A stretch of DNA of 64,000 bases from Saprospiraceae bacterium. Its GTDB lineage: Bacteria > Bacteroidota > Bacteroidia > Chitinophagales > Saprospiraceae. Shown here in pieces: positions 25,450-34,689 of this stretch. Below the pieces are notes generated by a model, which saw only the letters and a program-made list of their open reading frames with translations, made no database searches and was not told the DNA's origin. Each line of letters opens with the position of its first letter. Positions within the stretch are counted from its first letter, which is position 1. The stretch spans positions 62,001-126,000 of the forward strand of contig JAHDCU010000009.1 in NCBI GenBank assembly GCA_020629715.1, given 5' to 3'. The position numbers and the translations under genes are program-made.

Positions 25450-25585
25450 AAAATAATATTTCTCGATAACGACCATTCTTGAGTATCACATCCCTCACTC
25501 CATCCAATAAATTCCAATCATCCCTTATTTCCGACATGGTATTTCAGCCCAAGCCCTTATCTTCGCCAATCTAAATAAATTTTTG

Positions 25586-27910
25586 ATGAAACACATACTA
25601 TCCCTAATCTTTCTTTTCGCGATAAGCATCACTACTTTTGCACAAGAAAATACCAATCAAAATAAGTTTCGACAGCTAGGTCAAGACTTACCCACACCTA
25701 ATGCTTACCGCACCGCAGCAGGAGCGCCTGGTCATGAGTACTATCAGCAAGAGGCAGATTACAAGATGGATATCACCATCGATGATGAAAATCAAAAGCT
25801 ATATGGTGAGGAGACCATTACCTACTATAATAACTCTCCAGATGCACTCAACTACCTATGGATGCAGCTCGACCAAAATGTAAGAGCCAAAGACTCTGAC
25901 AGTCACCTGATCCGTACCAGCGAACTAGACAAACGTACATCGCTATCACAGATGGCTAAGATGGACGATAAATTTGATGGTGGATTTAACATAGACTATG
26001 TAAAAGATGCAAGCGGCAAAGCATTGCCCTATACGATCAATAAGACGATGCTACGTATCGATATGCCCAATACATTAGCAGCTGGTGCTCAGTATACCTT
26101 CAAAGTGAAATGGTGGTATAATATCAATAATACTCGAAAAGATAGAGGCCGTTCAGGATATGAGCCTTTCGAAGAGGACGGTAATAATGTATACGTCATA
26201 GCTCAATACTTTCCTAGAATGTGCTCTTACAATGATGTAGAAGGATGGCAAAATAAACAGTTTTTAGGAAGAGGGGAGTTTACCCTCATCTTTGGAGACT
26301 ATGATGTCAATATCACGGTACCTGCGGATCACCTCGTGGCAGCATCGGGTGATTTATTGAACTCTGATGAAGTACTAAGCAAGACGCATAAGAAAAGACT
26401 TGCAGACGCTAAGAAGTCGTATGAACAACCTGTGACCATTGCTACATACGACGAAGCTGAAGAGCGTATCAAAGAGAAGTCAACGAAGACTAAAACTTGG
26501 AAATTTAGAGCAGAGAATGTTCGTGATTTTGCTTTCGCTACTTCACGTAGATTTATATGGGATGCCATGGGTGTCAAAATGAGTGACGGTAGAACCGTAA
26601 TGGCGCAATCGATGTGGGTGAAAGAAGGAGATTGCCTTTGGAATAAATACTCAACTAAAGCTGTTGCCCATACCGTAAAATGGTTTTCTCATTACACATT
26701 TGACTATCCTTACCCTGTGGCTTGGTCTATCGATGGTAACATGGGTATGGAGTATCCTATGATCTGTTTCAACTATGGTAGATGTGAAGATGATAATACT
26801 TATTCACAACGTATGAAGTATGGTCATATCGGTGTGATAATACACGAAGTGGGACACAACTGGTTCCCTATGATCGTCAACTCTGATGAACGTCAATGGA
26901 CTTGGATGGATGAGGGTTTGACCACTTTTATGCAATACATGACAGAGCAACACTGGGAGCGAGATTTCCCATCGCGACGAGGACCAGCACATAAAATCAC
27001 CAACTACATGGGTGGTGATAAAAGTAGAATCTCTCCTATCATGACCAACTCAGAATCAATATTTCAGTTCGGAAATAATGCATACGGTAAACCCGCAACC
27101 GCACTCAATATTCTAAGAGAAACCATTATGGGTCGTGAGCTTTTCGACCATGCATTTAAAGAATATTGTAATCGTTGGAAATTTAAGCATCCGATGCCTG
27201 CTGACTTTTTCCGTACAATGGAGGACGCATCTGGAGTAGATCTAGATTGGTTTTGGAGAGGATGGTTTTACACCAATGATCATGTAGATATTGCTTTGGA
27301 AAATGTAAAGCCATTCATACCTAAGCGACTTGATCCTGTAGCAGCTAGCAAGCAGGACATGATGGCTCGAGATGAAGGACCTGAAAACATCAGTAAAATT
27401 AGAGATCGTGAAACTATCAAATCGACATTAGCTGATGAAGATCCTACGATCGTAGATTTCTACACAGGTTATGATCCTTTGAAAACCAATATACTTGACG
27501 AAGAAGAGTATCAAGAATACTTGGATGGATTGACAGATGAAGAACGTGCATTTGTGGAGTCAGGAAAAGAAGTTTATGAGTTGACCTTTACTAATGTAGG
27601 TGGTTTGGTCATGCCTGTAATCTTCAACTTTGTATATGAAGACGGTACAACAGAGACGGTACGAGTTCCTGCTGAGATTTGGAGAATGGGTGCTGAGTCC
27701 GTAACTAAGGTTTTCCAATCTTCTAAACCGGTGAAAGAAATCGTACTAGATCCATACTTAGAAACTGCAGACGTGGATAGAAGCAATAACTACTATCCTC
27801 CACGTAAAGAACCAAGTAGATTCGATCTATTCAAGGAGCGTAATACGAAAGAAAATCCAATGCAACGTGATATACGGGCTAAGCAAAAAACAAAAGTGAT
27901 AAAGCCGTAA
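25586..27910 (+). CDS. Secreted M1 family metallopeptidase
   Basis: A 774-residue zinc aminopeptidase-like protein, start at the ATG at 25586 with a signal peptide (ILSLIFLFAISITTFAQ). The zinc site is H420-E-V-G-H424 with the third ligand Glu443 (TWMDEGLTTF), the spacing of gluzincins. The exopeptidase signature GNMGMEYPMICF precedes it. The N-terminal beta-sandwich contains YGEETITYYNNSPDALNYLWM, typical of large Bacteroidota M1 proteins. It probably degrades peptides in the periplasm or outside. It is monocistronic and ends in a clear terminator. Confidence 0.93.
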   Translation: MKHILSLIFLFAISITTFAQENTNQNKFRQLGQDLPTPNAYRTAAGAPGHEYYQQEADYKMDITIDDENQKLYGEETITYYNNSPDALNYLWMQLDQNVRAKDSDSHLIRTSELDKRTSLSQMAKMDDKFDGGFNIDYVKDASGKALPYTINKTMLRIDMPNTLAAGAQYTFKVKWWYNINNTRKDRGRSGYEPFEEDGNNVYVIAQYFPRMCSYNDVEGWQNKQFLGRGEFTLIFGDYDVNITVPADHLVAASGDLLNSDEVLSKTHKKRLADAKKSYEQPVTIATYDEAEERIKEKSTKTKTWKFRAENVRDFAFATSRRFIWDAMGVKMSDGRTVMAQSMWVKEGDCLWNKYSTKAVAHTVKWFSHYTFDYPYPVAWSIDGNMGMEYPMICFNYGRCEDDNTYSQRMKYGHIGVIIHEVGHNWFPMIVNSDERQWTWMDEGLTTFMQYMTEQHWERDFPSRRGPAHKITNYMGGDKSRISPIMTNSESIFQFGNNAYGKPATALNILRETIMGRELFDHAFKEYCNRWKFKHPMPADFFRTMEDASGVDLDWFWRGWFYTNDHVDIALENVKPFIPKRLDPVAASKQDMMARDEGPENISKIRDRETIKSTLADEDPTIVDFYTGYDPLKTNILDEEEYQEYLDGLTDEERAFVESGKEVYELTFTNVGGLVMPVIFNFVYEDGTTETVRVPAEIWRMGAESVTKVFQSSKPVKEIVLDPYLETADVDRSNNYYPPRKEPSRFDLFKERNTKENPMQRDIRAKQKTKVIKP

Positions 27911-27997
27911 GGCGCTTTGCGCCGTTTAGGGGTTACTGGTTACAGTTTACTACACAACTAACTTGTTTCTCTAAATAAAAGCGATTAATGATTAATG

Positions 27998-28031
27998 AAA
28001 AGACTCAGTACTTCGGTACTGGGTCTTTTTT
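27998..28031 (+). terminator. Rho-independent terminator with TTCG loop after the M1 gene
   Basis: AAAAGACTCAGTAC and GTACTGGGTCTTTT pair (one A-G mismatch) around a stable TTCG tetraloop and run into TTTTTT. It lies 87 bases after the stop. The remainder of the 313-base spacer 27911-28223 holds a GGCGC-TTT-GCGCC hairpin right after the stop and nothing else I recognise. Confidence 0.88.
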
Positions 28032-28223
28032 GATTACCCTTTTCATATCGAGCTTGCTTGTCTCGCCAAAGGCGGATCGAGATATCATATAAACTGAAAG
28101 GAAGTGACCCTAAGTAACATCTAACTTCTTTGCGATAACTAAGATCCTCGCTATATAATTAAAAGAAGTCTCCAACTAGTATAAAACGAAGTAAGTATAA
28201 TCGACTTTAAAAGACAAAATTTA

Positions 28224-28526
28224 TCAAAATAAAAAAGATGATAAACATATCATAATTCCCATTGACATCAGAAAATAACAACTTGTATTTACGATACTTT
28301 CATCATATCCATCAATTAAAATTATTCTTCTAGTATCCTCGCTACGCAATAATCTAATCTGACTAAATATGAGAAGTAATCCAGCAATCAATACTAGTAT
28401 ACCGCCCGGAACTATTCGTGGTAATATACCTACCATCTGGAAAAATTCCGGTAAAAATAGAAGATTCCAAATTACAATCCCAAATGCTAAATATTTAGGT
28501 CTCAACTGAAATTTAATCCTTTTCAT
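28224..28526 (-). CDS. Small membrane protein of unknown function
   Basis: A 100-residue protein with three hydrophobic segments at about 11-30, 35-56 and 80-100. The loop between the second and third is charged (IRLLRSEDTRRIILIDGYDE). No family is recognised. It lies 18 bases after the LURP-one-like gene on the same strand and is probably cotranscribed with it. Confidence 0.6.
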   Translation of the reverse strand: MKRIKFQLRPKYLAFGIVIWNLLFLPEFFQMVGILPRIVPGGILVLIAGLLLIFSQIRLLRSEDTRRIILIDGYDESIVNTSCYFLMSMGIMICLSSFLF

Positions 28527-28544
28527 ACAACGATTCTATTACAT

Positions 28545-29135
28545 CTAGCCCCTCCTACGCTCCAATAAGATCATCATCATAAGTCCTAACAAAAGCTCAA
28601 CTTCTTCTTCCTCACTGATGTCACCGAGTTGAGTAATGGTGAAATTTCTACCGAAAAAACTAGGCTCTTTTGCAATACGAACTACCTCTTGACCATCAGT
28701 TCTTGTGACTATATATTTAGGATTAAATAGATATCCTGTAAAGAAATTGAGAATAGGTATTTCGCCTAGTAGTCCATCCAACACTTTCGCCCAAGCATTC
28801 TCCTCTTTGATCAAGAAATCCTGCTTACGTCTCGGATCAAAAATTTCATAAGTGGCTTTCCATAGAGATGCCCAACCTTTGCGACCTACACTACCGAGTT
28901 CTTCCTCCAGCTCATTATAAAAAGAGTACATCGTATTAAAATCAATCCATTTATTGGCTTTGATTCTGTAGATCAAGTTTACTCGTTGCTCATCACTGTA
29001 GATCTGGATGTCCTCTTTGAACTTGAACATCTTTTGCCGTACATAAGCGATGAGTTCACCATTGGCATCGGTTGCTCTAAAGTCATTGGCCAGGGTAGAT
29101 ATTTTGAATTGAAAACGTAAAGGAAAATTATACAT
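28545..29135 (-). CDS. LURP-one/scramblase-like (Tubby-fold) protein
   Basis: I chose the ATG at 29135 (YNFPLRFQFKISTLANDF), giving 196 residues; a TTG at 29165 would add ten. The order of strands, RATDANGELIAYVRQKMFKF then EDIQIYSDEQRVNLIYRIKA, and the late FFTGYLFNPKYIVTRTDG fit the LURP-one-related / phospholipid-scramblase beta-barrel fold. Two segments near 120-140 and 180-190 (LLLGLMMMILLERRRG) are hydrophobic, suggesting membrane contact. The function of bacterial members is unclear. Confidence 0.65.
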   Translation of the reverse strand: MYNFPLRFQFKISTLANDFRATDANGELIAYVRQKMFKFKEDIQIYSDEQRVNLIYRIKANKWIDFNTMYSFYNELEEELGSVGRKGWASLWKATYEIFDPRRKQDFLIKEENAWAKVLDGLLGEIPILNFFTGYLFNPKYIVTRTDGQEVVRIAKEPSFFGRNFTITQLGDISEEEEVELLLGLMMMILLERRRG

Positions 29136-29264
29136 AACGGATTGTTTATTGGTTAGTACTTCCAATGTATGATTTATATATTAAAATCAATAATAATATA
29201 GCCAAGACCATTGAGTTCGGTGCTATTTGATATCTTCGCCGCCTTTTAGCAAAGACGATATCTT

Positions 29265-30878
29265 ATGATGACCTATATCAAAACATTAACGGCTGATCCC
29301 AAAAGTGATATTCTTTCAGGACTGACAGTGGCACTAGCACTCGTACCTGAGGCAGTAGCTTTTGCCTTTGTAGCTGGACTAGATCCTCTCGTAGGTCTAT
29401 ATGGCGCATTTTTTATGGGCATTATTACCTCTATTTTTGGTGGACGACCAGGGATGATATCTGGTGCTACCGGTGCCATGGCAGTCGTGATGGTTCATAT
29501 GGTATCAGAGGGTAATGCTGTAGGTGCTGCATTGGATGAAGCCATTCCTAATCTTGGTTTACAGTGGTTATTGATCACACTATTAATCGTAGGTGTCATT
29601 CAGATATTTAGCGGTCTCATGCGACTTGGTAAGTTCGTACGATTGATCCCTCATCCTGTGATGATGGGATTTGTCAATGGTCTCGCTATCGTCATCTTCT
29701 TAGCTCAACTCAATCTTTTCAAAGAAACCGTCAATGGTACCACTCAATGGATGTCTGGTAGTGATCTATACATCATGTTGGGACTAGTAGTACTGACGAT
29801 GCTGATCATGTGGCTACTTCCAAAACTTACGACTAAAGTACCATCTGCTCTTGTAGCCATTGTAACGATAGCAGCCATTACGATACTTGGTGGATTAGAT
29901 GTGAGTACAGTTGGTTCATTTATAAGAGATGGTGGTGGATCTGGATTAGAGGGTGGACTACCTATTTTTCAAGGACAGATATTCGGTATGTTTTCTACAC
30001 TATCTGGTCATTGGTCCTTGATATTAATGACTGCATTTTTACTAGCTGCTGTTGGACTCATAGAATCGTTGATGACCCTAAACCTTGTGGATGAACTCAC
30101 AGATACACGAGGGAGTGGCAATCGTGAATGTCTAGCACAAGGTGCAGGAAATATATTGTCAGGATTATTCGGTGGTATGGGAGGATGTGCTATGATAGGT
30201 CAATCGATCATCAATGTAAACTCTGGTGGACGTGGTAGATTATCTGGTATTGTTGCGTCTATAATGTTGCTTTGCTTTATCCTTTTTGCATCACCTCTGA
30301 TCGAGCAGATACCAATAGCAGCTTTAGTAGGTGTAATGTTTATGGTCGTCATAGGAACATTCGCATGGAGTAGTTTTCGCATCCTCAATAAAATTCCTGT
30401 AGCCGATGCCATTGTATTGATTGCGGTTTCAGTTATTACGGTCTGGCAAGATTTGGCCATTGCCGTTATTGCTGGAGTTATAATGTCAGCTCTTGTTTTT
30501 GCATGGAAAAATGCAACGATGATTCGTGCTCGTAAACACATCAAAGAAGATGGAACTAAAGTGTATGAAATTTGGGGTCCACTTTTCTTTGGATCGGTAC
30601 AGAATTTTAATTCTAAGTTTACTGTAAAAGAAGATCCTGATCATATAGAAATTGATTTTATAGAGTCTAAAGTAAGTGATCACTCTGGTATAGAAGCGTT
30701 AAGAAATATTGCGAATAAATACATAGACTCTGGACGTACTATCAAGGTGTCTCATCTAAGTTCAGAATGTAAAGCGCTACTGATCAAGGCTAACCCAAAA
30801 TGGGAAGATTATATAGAACATGGTGTCAATGATCCTAAGTATCATGTCATGTCAGATCTATTGGCGAATGATGTATAA
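29265..30878 (+). CDS. SulP family anion transporter with STAS domain
   Basis: A 537-residue inner-membrane transporter of the SulP/SLC26 family (sulfate, bicarbonate or other anions). The family signature SGLTVALALVPEAVAFAFVA lies at about 18-37, and SGATGAMAVVMVHM near 70 belongs to the substrate site. About 10-14 hydrophobic segments are followed by a C-terminal STAS domain (about 430-530) with KVSDHSGIEALRNI. It shares only about 30 % (by eye) with the other SulP protein at 45.7-47.4 kb. A Crp-like regulator begins 17 bases later, so regulation of or by this transporter is likely. TATCTTCG, a variant -7 box, lies upstream. Confidence 0.92.
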   Translation: MMTYIKTLTADPKSDILSGLTVALALVPEAVAFAFVAGLDPLVGLYGAFFMGIITSIFGGRPGMISGATGAMAVVMVHMVSEGNAVGAALDEAIPNLGLQWLLITLLIVGVIQIFSGLMRLGKFVRLIPHPVMMGFVNGLAIVIFLAQLNLFKETVNGTTQWMSGSDLYIMLGLVVLTMLIMWLLPKLTTKVPSALVAIVTIAAITILGGLDVSTVGSFIRDGGGSGLEGGLPIFQGQIFGMFSTLSGHWSLILMTAFLLAAVGLIESLMTLNLVDELTDTRGSGNRECLAQGAGNILSGLFGGMGGCAMIGQSIINVNSGGRGRLSGIVASIMLLCFILFASPLIEQIPIAALVGVMFMVVIGTFAWSSFRILNKIPVADAIVLIAVSVITVWQDLAIAVIAGVIMSALVFAWKNATMIRARKHIKEDGTKVYEIWGPLFFGSVQNFNSKFTVKEDPDHIEIDFIESKVSDHSGIEALRNIANKYIDSGRTIKVSHLSSECKALLIKANPKWEDYIEHGVNDPKYHVMSDLLANDV

Positions 30879-30895
30879 GTCGTACCTTAATATAC

Positions 30896-31435
30896 ATGTC
30901 CATTCCATTAGATCAACTTATTCAGAAAATAACCTATCAAATACCTAATACTAAGAAAAGGATACTAAAACGTGGCGAGATTCTAATTCACGAAGGTAGC
31001 TTTGATCAAGATATCTACATCGTAAAAGAAGGATGTATACATATTCATATCATGATCAATGATCAGTCTCAATCCATCCGATTTGCATATGATGGTTCCT
31101 TATTCACTGCTATTGATAGCTTCTTTGGTCATCAGGCTAACCAATATATATACCAAGCGATACGTAAAACAGAAATAGAAGTTATTTCAAAATCAGACTT
31201 TGATCATTTCATATCTAAGGATCAAGCACATTTAATACTTTGGAATCAAGTCCTTCAACTTCTAGTACTTAGTATGGTCGAACGTGAAAATGATCTACTT
31301 CATAACAATCCAAAAGATCGATTAGCTCGAGTATTGAAGCGAAGTCCTCAGCTATTTCAACATGTCCCGCATAAGTATATTGCCTCCTATCTTAGAATGA
31401 GTCCAGAGACTTTATCTAGGCTTCAGAAATATTGA
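30896..31435 (+). CDS. Crp/Fnr family regulator
   Basis: A 179-residue protein with an N-terminal cyclic-nucleotide-binding-like beta-roll (about 15-115, ILKRGEILIHEGSFDQDIYI) and a C-terminal helix-turn-helix (HKYIASYLRMSPETLSRLQK). The phosphate-binding cassette of true cAMP receptors is not evident, as in most Bacteroidota members. It follows the SulP gene by 17 bases and is probably cotranscribed. The HTH ends almost at the C-terminus, so the protein is short for the family. Confidence 0.85.
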   Translation: MSIPLDQLIQKITYQIPNTKKRILKRGEILIHEGSFDQDIYIVKEGCIHIHIMINDQSQSIRFAYDGSLFTAIDSFFGHQANQYIYQAIRKTEIEVISKSDFDHFISKDQAHLILWNQVLQLLVLSMVERENDLLHNNPKDRLARVLKRSPQLFQHVPHKYIASYLRMSPETLSRLQKY

Positions 31436-31479
31436 TTTGAATCAATATTTATTATTCAAAAAGCTTGGAACTTTGGAGT

Positions 31480-32064
31480 ATGAAAATTAAGCAAAGTCAA
31501 CTTATTCAAAATTTAAGCTTACAGATAGAATCACAATTATCTTTTATCAATAAACTGATGAAGCTATCGGTAGATATACTGAATTATAGACAATCAACAG
31601 GACGTTGGACCATATTGGAAAATATAGAACATCTTAACCGATACGGTGATTTCTACATACCTGAGTTTAAAAGAGTATTAGCTCTAAGTAAGAGAGAGAT
31701 TAATTCAGATGAAATCTATAAGAGTGGTTGGCTCGGAAACTACTTCGCCAATATGATGCTTCCAGATTCTTCCAAACAAAATACTTTTAAAAGTATGAAT
31801 CCTATTGAAGATGACCTTACAAAAGATGTGCAAACTAAACATCTACAACAACTTAATCAGATTAAGGATATATTAGGTCAATCTAAGACAAAGAATCTAT
31901 CAAAAATGAAGTGTAATATTTCTATTTCGAAATGGATTAAGTTGCGGTTTGGAGATACATTACGTGTGGTGATATATCATCAAAATAGACATCATCATCA
32001 GATCAATGATATCCTAAAATCTACTAAGCTAAACCCATTAGAAATTCTTCCAATAGTACATTGA
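31480..32064 (+). CDS. DinB superfamily protein
   Basis: I start at the ATG at 31480 (KIKQSQLIQNLSLQIESQL), giving 194 residues; a TTG at 31465 is less likely. GRWTILENIEHLNRYGDFY and the C-terminal VIYHQNRHHHQINDIL match the DinB-2 pattern with potential metal-binding histidines. It follows the Crp-like gene. Its last 41 bases overlap the 3' end of the convergent alpha/beta hydrolase gene. Confidence 0.78.
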   Translation: MKIKQSQLIQNLSLQIESQLSFINKLMKLSVDILNYRQSTGRWTILENIEHLNRYGDFYIPEFKRVLALSKREINSDEIYKSGWLGNYFANMMLPDSSKQNTFKSMNPIEDDLTKDVQTKHLQQLNQIKDILGQSKTKNLSKMKCNISISKWIKLRFGDTLRVVIYHQNRHHHQINDILKSTKLNPLEILPIVH

Positions 32065-32794
32065 AGTTGTTAGGATGCTCCATCATAGGGGCATGACCAC
32101 ATTTATCTACCCATCTCAATGTTGAGTTTGGGATAAGCTCATGAAATTTTTCCGCAACAAATGGAGGCGTAACATTATCCTGTTTTCCCCAAACAAGTAG
32201 CGTTGGTGCCAGAATCTTATCAATTTTATTTTCAAGATTCTGACGAACAGCTGACTTTGCAGTAATGACTACACGTAATGCTTTTTCGCGGTCCGTTACA
32301 GTTTCAAATACCTCATCAACAATCTCCTTAGTAGCTACTTTAGGATCATAGAAAGTAGTCTCTACCTTATGCTTGATAAATTCATAATCTCCTCGCTTAG
32401 GAAAAGTGGATCCAAATGAATTTTCGAATAATCCAGAGCTACCAGTCAAAATAAGAGAGGATACTTTTTCAGCTCGTTTGAGTGTATAAAGCTGTGCAAG
32501 ATGTCCACCAAGAGAATTACCAAGAATATGAACTTTATCATAGCCTTGATCATCTACAAACTCTTCTATAAAATCTACAAGATTAGGTAGTGATAATTGA
32601 TCGAAAGGCCAAGTCAATAAGGGTAATAAGGGCATGACTACATTGTAATCTTCTCCAAATCTATTGATGATACCATCGAAATTACTGAGATTACCCATCA
32701 AGCCGTGTAAAAGTAAAATGACTTCACCCTTACCATTACTTTCGTAATATTGATACTGCTCCTTGTAAGACTTAAGATTGTCCATACCGTACAT
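32024..32794 (-). CDS. Alpha/beta hydrolase
   Basis: A 256-residue alpha/beta-hydrolase-fold enzyme without a signal peptide. The oxyanion region is LLLHGLMGNLSNF, the nucleophile Ser is in HILGNSLGGHLAQL (near 98), the acid Asp in VWGKQDNVTP (near 204) and the His in DKCGHAPMMEHP (near 235). The triad is complete. The substrate cannot be told; sequence style resembles esterases and the MhpC/haloperoxidase group. The 3' end overlaps the convergent DinB gene by 41 bases. Confidence 0.88.
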   Translation of the reverse strand: MYGMDNLKSYKEQYQYYESNGKGEVILLLHGLMGNLSNFDGIINRFGEDYNVVMPLLPLLTWPFDQLSLPNLVDFIEEFVDDQGYDKVHILGNSLGGHLAQLYTLKRAEKVSSLILTGSSGLFENSFGSTFPKRGDYEFIKHKVETTFYDPKVATKEIVDEVFETVTDREKALRVVITAKSAVRQNLENKIDKILAPTLLVWGKQDNVTPPFVAEKFHELIPNSTLRWVDKCGHAPMMEHPNNFNVLLEEFLMGLA

Positions 32795-32853
32795 TCTGCC
32801 TCAAAAGTACCATTTTATACAAGCAATCTAGAATATGAGAAATCAATAAATCT

Positions 32854-33783
32854 TTAACTACTTCTCAATCTTAAGAATAAATCCAACCAAACCACTACAA
32901 GTAAACATGCACCAACTAAATGTAGGGGCTGTGCTAAGGCAGGCATATCTAGATAACTCATGATGACACCTAAGAGAATATTGAATATTGTACAGACTCC
33001 GACAACAATCATACTTTTAGATAAACCCTCTACACTTTTATATTTGAATGCAGCATACCCAGTAATCAATAAGACTAACCAGGAGAAACTACGATGTACC
33101 GAAAATATACTTCCTAATCGATCTATCCACAGCTCACGTTGCCCATAGGATAATGCCTTACTTACAATATCCACCTCTTCTCGAACCTGTGTACCCAATA
33201 CGACCTGAATCAATACCACCAATATAGCAACTAAAGGTAACCACCTTAACCATGATCCTACCTTTATCTTATGGTCACGAAAGGCAGCTATATTGATTAA
33301 GGGAAGACCTGCCAAAATAATGGCGACCAACATATGTATTGTAATCTTAGATACTGCAAGATTAGCATCTACAACGGTCTTTCCTAGCCAACCTTGAAAA
33401 CCTGTGAGTACAAATAAAACAAAAGCAGTTATGAAAAATACCTTACGCGATGTCCGACGAGTAGTAAAGAAACTCCAGATCAAATAGATAAACACAAAAA
33501 CTCCTAGTAGAGCGCCTAACAGACGATTGATATACTCTATCCATGTATGATACACATTAAATGAATGGTCGATATCTTGCTTATCTAAATAAGATTGATA
33601 ATCCGCTGGTAACTGAGATTCCTCTAATGGTGGAATCCACATCCCAAAACACTTTGGCCAATCTGGGCATCCCATTCCACTCTGTGTCATCCTCACAGTA
33701 CCGCCCGCGAGAATCACTAGAAAAACAGCTCCTATCAAAAACCAAGTGTAGCGTAAATAGCGTTTTTTTTGCGCAGCATTCAT
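32854..33783 (-). CDS. ctaA: Heme A synthase (CtaA/COX15)
   Basis: Oxidises heme O to heme A for cytochrome oxidase. I chose ATG 33783 (NAAQKKRYLRYTWFLIGAV), giving 309 residues and eight hydrophobic segments; a GTG at 33840 would run into a DnaA box. Signatures are GGTVRMTQSGMGCPDWPKCFG at the first loop, and histidines in KITIHMLVAI, FSVHRSFSW and QPLHLVGAC. The first family histidine (E-x-x-H-R) is Asn here, EYINRLLG, with a His in YHTWIEY nearby; I believe other Bacteroidota share this. It is divergent from dtd across the candidate origin. Confidence 0.92.
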   Translation of the reverse strand: MNAAQKKRYLRYTWFLIGAVFLVILAGGTVRMTQSGMGCPDWPKCFGMWIPPLEESQLPADYQSYLDKQDIDHSFNVYHTWIEYINRLLGALLGVFVFIYLIWSFFTTRRTSRKVFFITAFVLFVLTGFQGWLGKTVVDANLAVSKITIHMLVAIILAGLPLINIAAFRDHKIKVGSWLRWLPLVAILVVLIQVVLGTQVREEVDIVSKALSYGQRELWIDRLGSIFSVHRSFSWLVLLITGYAAFKYKSVEGLSKSMIVVGVCTIFNILLGVIMSYLDMPALAQPLHLVGACLLVVVWLDLFLRLRSS

Positions 33784-33832
33784 ATCTTCAATTATGTATT
33801 CCAAAGATAGAATCGGATGCGGCAAAAATGGT

Positions 33833-34217
33833 TTATCCACATCTTCTTTTCCTTATAAATATTAATAGTCTATTTTTAAAAAAGGGTTTATTATTATTAT
33901 CAGGTGGATATCGTGGATAACTATGAGTATGATAGTATGATTTTATAACTTCTCACAAATTGAACTATCTTATGAACAGCTTTGAAAAGCTGAAAGCTCA
34001 AGGTTTTATACAATTCCACAAATAAATGTGGAATGTGTAGAAGTATTCACAGTATTCTTTTTCAAATAATTATTGTTTAGAAACCGATTTTCAACCGTTA
34101 TAAGTTGTTCAAAAAAATCGACCGCAAGCGGTTTTACACCTCTTTTTCGGGCTCGTAGATTTCATTGTGGATAATTACCATCTTATTCACATCGTATTTC
34201 TATCTTGATGTGGATAA
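33833..34217. other. Candidate replication origin (oriC) with DnaA boxes
   Basis: Perfect DnaA boxes TTATNCACA occur at 33833-33841 (+), 34166-34174 (-), 34183-34191 (+) and 34209-34217 (-). One-mismatch boxes lie at 33912-33920 (-) and 34043-34051 (+). The stretch 33851-33900 is nearly all A/T (TTATTATTATTAT), suitable as the unwinding element. ATTCCACA/TGTGGAAT (34013-34034) and ACCGC/GCGGT (34121-34132) form hairpins. The region is the 453-base gap between divergent ctaA and dtd and has no gene. Two parS sites lie within 15 kb. DnaA itself is not in the window, which is usual for this phylum. Confidence 0.8.
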
Positions 34218-34236
34218 AGTCAGTAATGTCGAACAT

Positions 34237-34689
34237 ATGAAATTAGTTATACAACGTGTCTCAGATGCCAGTGTAAAGGTAGACGGAAAACTAGAAGGGA
34301 GTATAGATCAAGGTTTTATGATCTTATGTGCAGTAACACATGAAGATGATGAGAGTGATATTAAGTGGCTCGTGAATAAGGTTAAAAATATGCGTATATT
34401 TTCTGACGATGAGGGAAAAATGAATCTGAGTATCATGGATGTACAAGGTGCCTTCTTAGTGATCAGTCAGTTTACCTTATATGCGAGTACTAAAAAAGGT
34501 AATCGCCCTTCATTTTTGCAATCTGCTAGAGCGGATAAGGCTAATGGATATTATGAGCGATTTGTAGATATATTAAGACTGGAGACAGGACTGAAGGTGG
34601 AAACGGGCGTATTTGGCGGAGATATGAAAGTATCTTTACTCAATGATGGTCCTGTTACCATTATCATAGACAGTCAGAATAGAGTATAA
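34237..34689 (+). CDS. dtd: D-aminoacyl-tRNA deacylase
   Basis: Cuts D-amino acids and glycine from mischarged tRNA. The start ATG at 34237 (KLVIQRVSDASVKVDG) gives 150 residues, the normal length; the open frame upstream is not used. The catalytic motif SQFTLYA (Thr80) and the cross-subunit NDGPVTIIID motif are present, along with FGGDMKVSL. Its stop overlaps the next start by one base (TAATG), so both are translationally coupled. Confidence 0.95.
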   Translation: MKLVIQRVSDASVKVDGKLEGSIDQGFMILCAVTHEDDESDIKWLVNKVKNMRIFSDDEGKMNLSIMDVQGAFLVISQFTLYASTKKGNRPSFLQSARADKANGYYERFVDILRLETGLKVETGVFGGDMKVSLLNDGPVTIIIDSQNRV

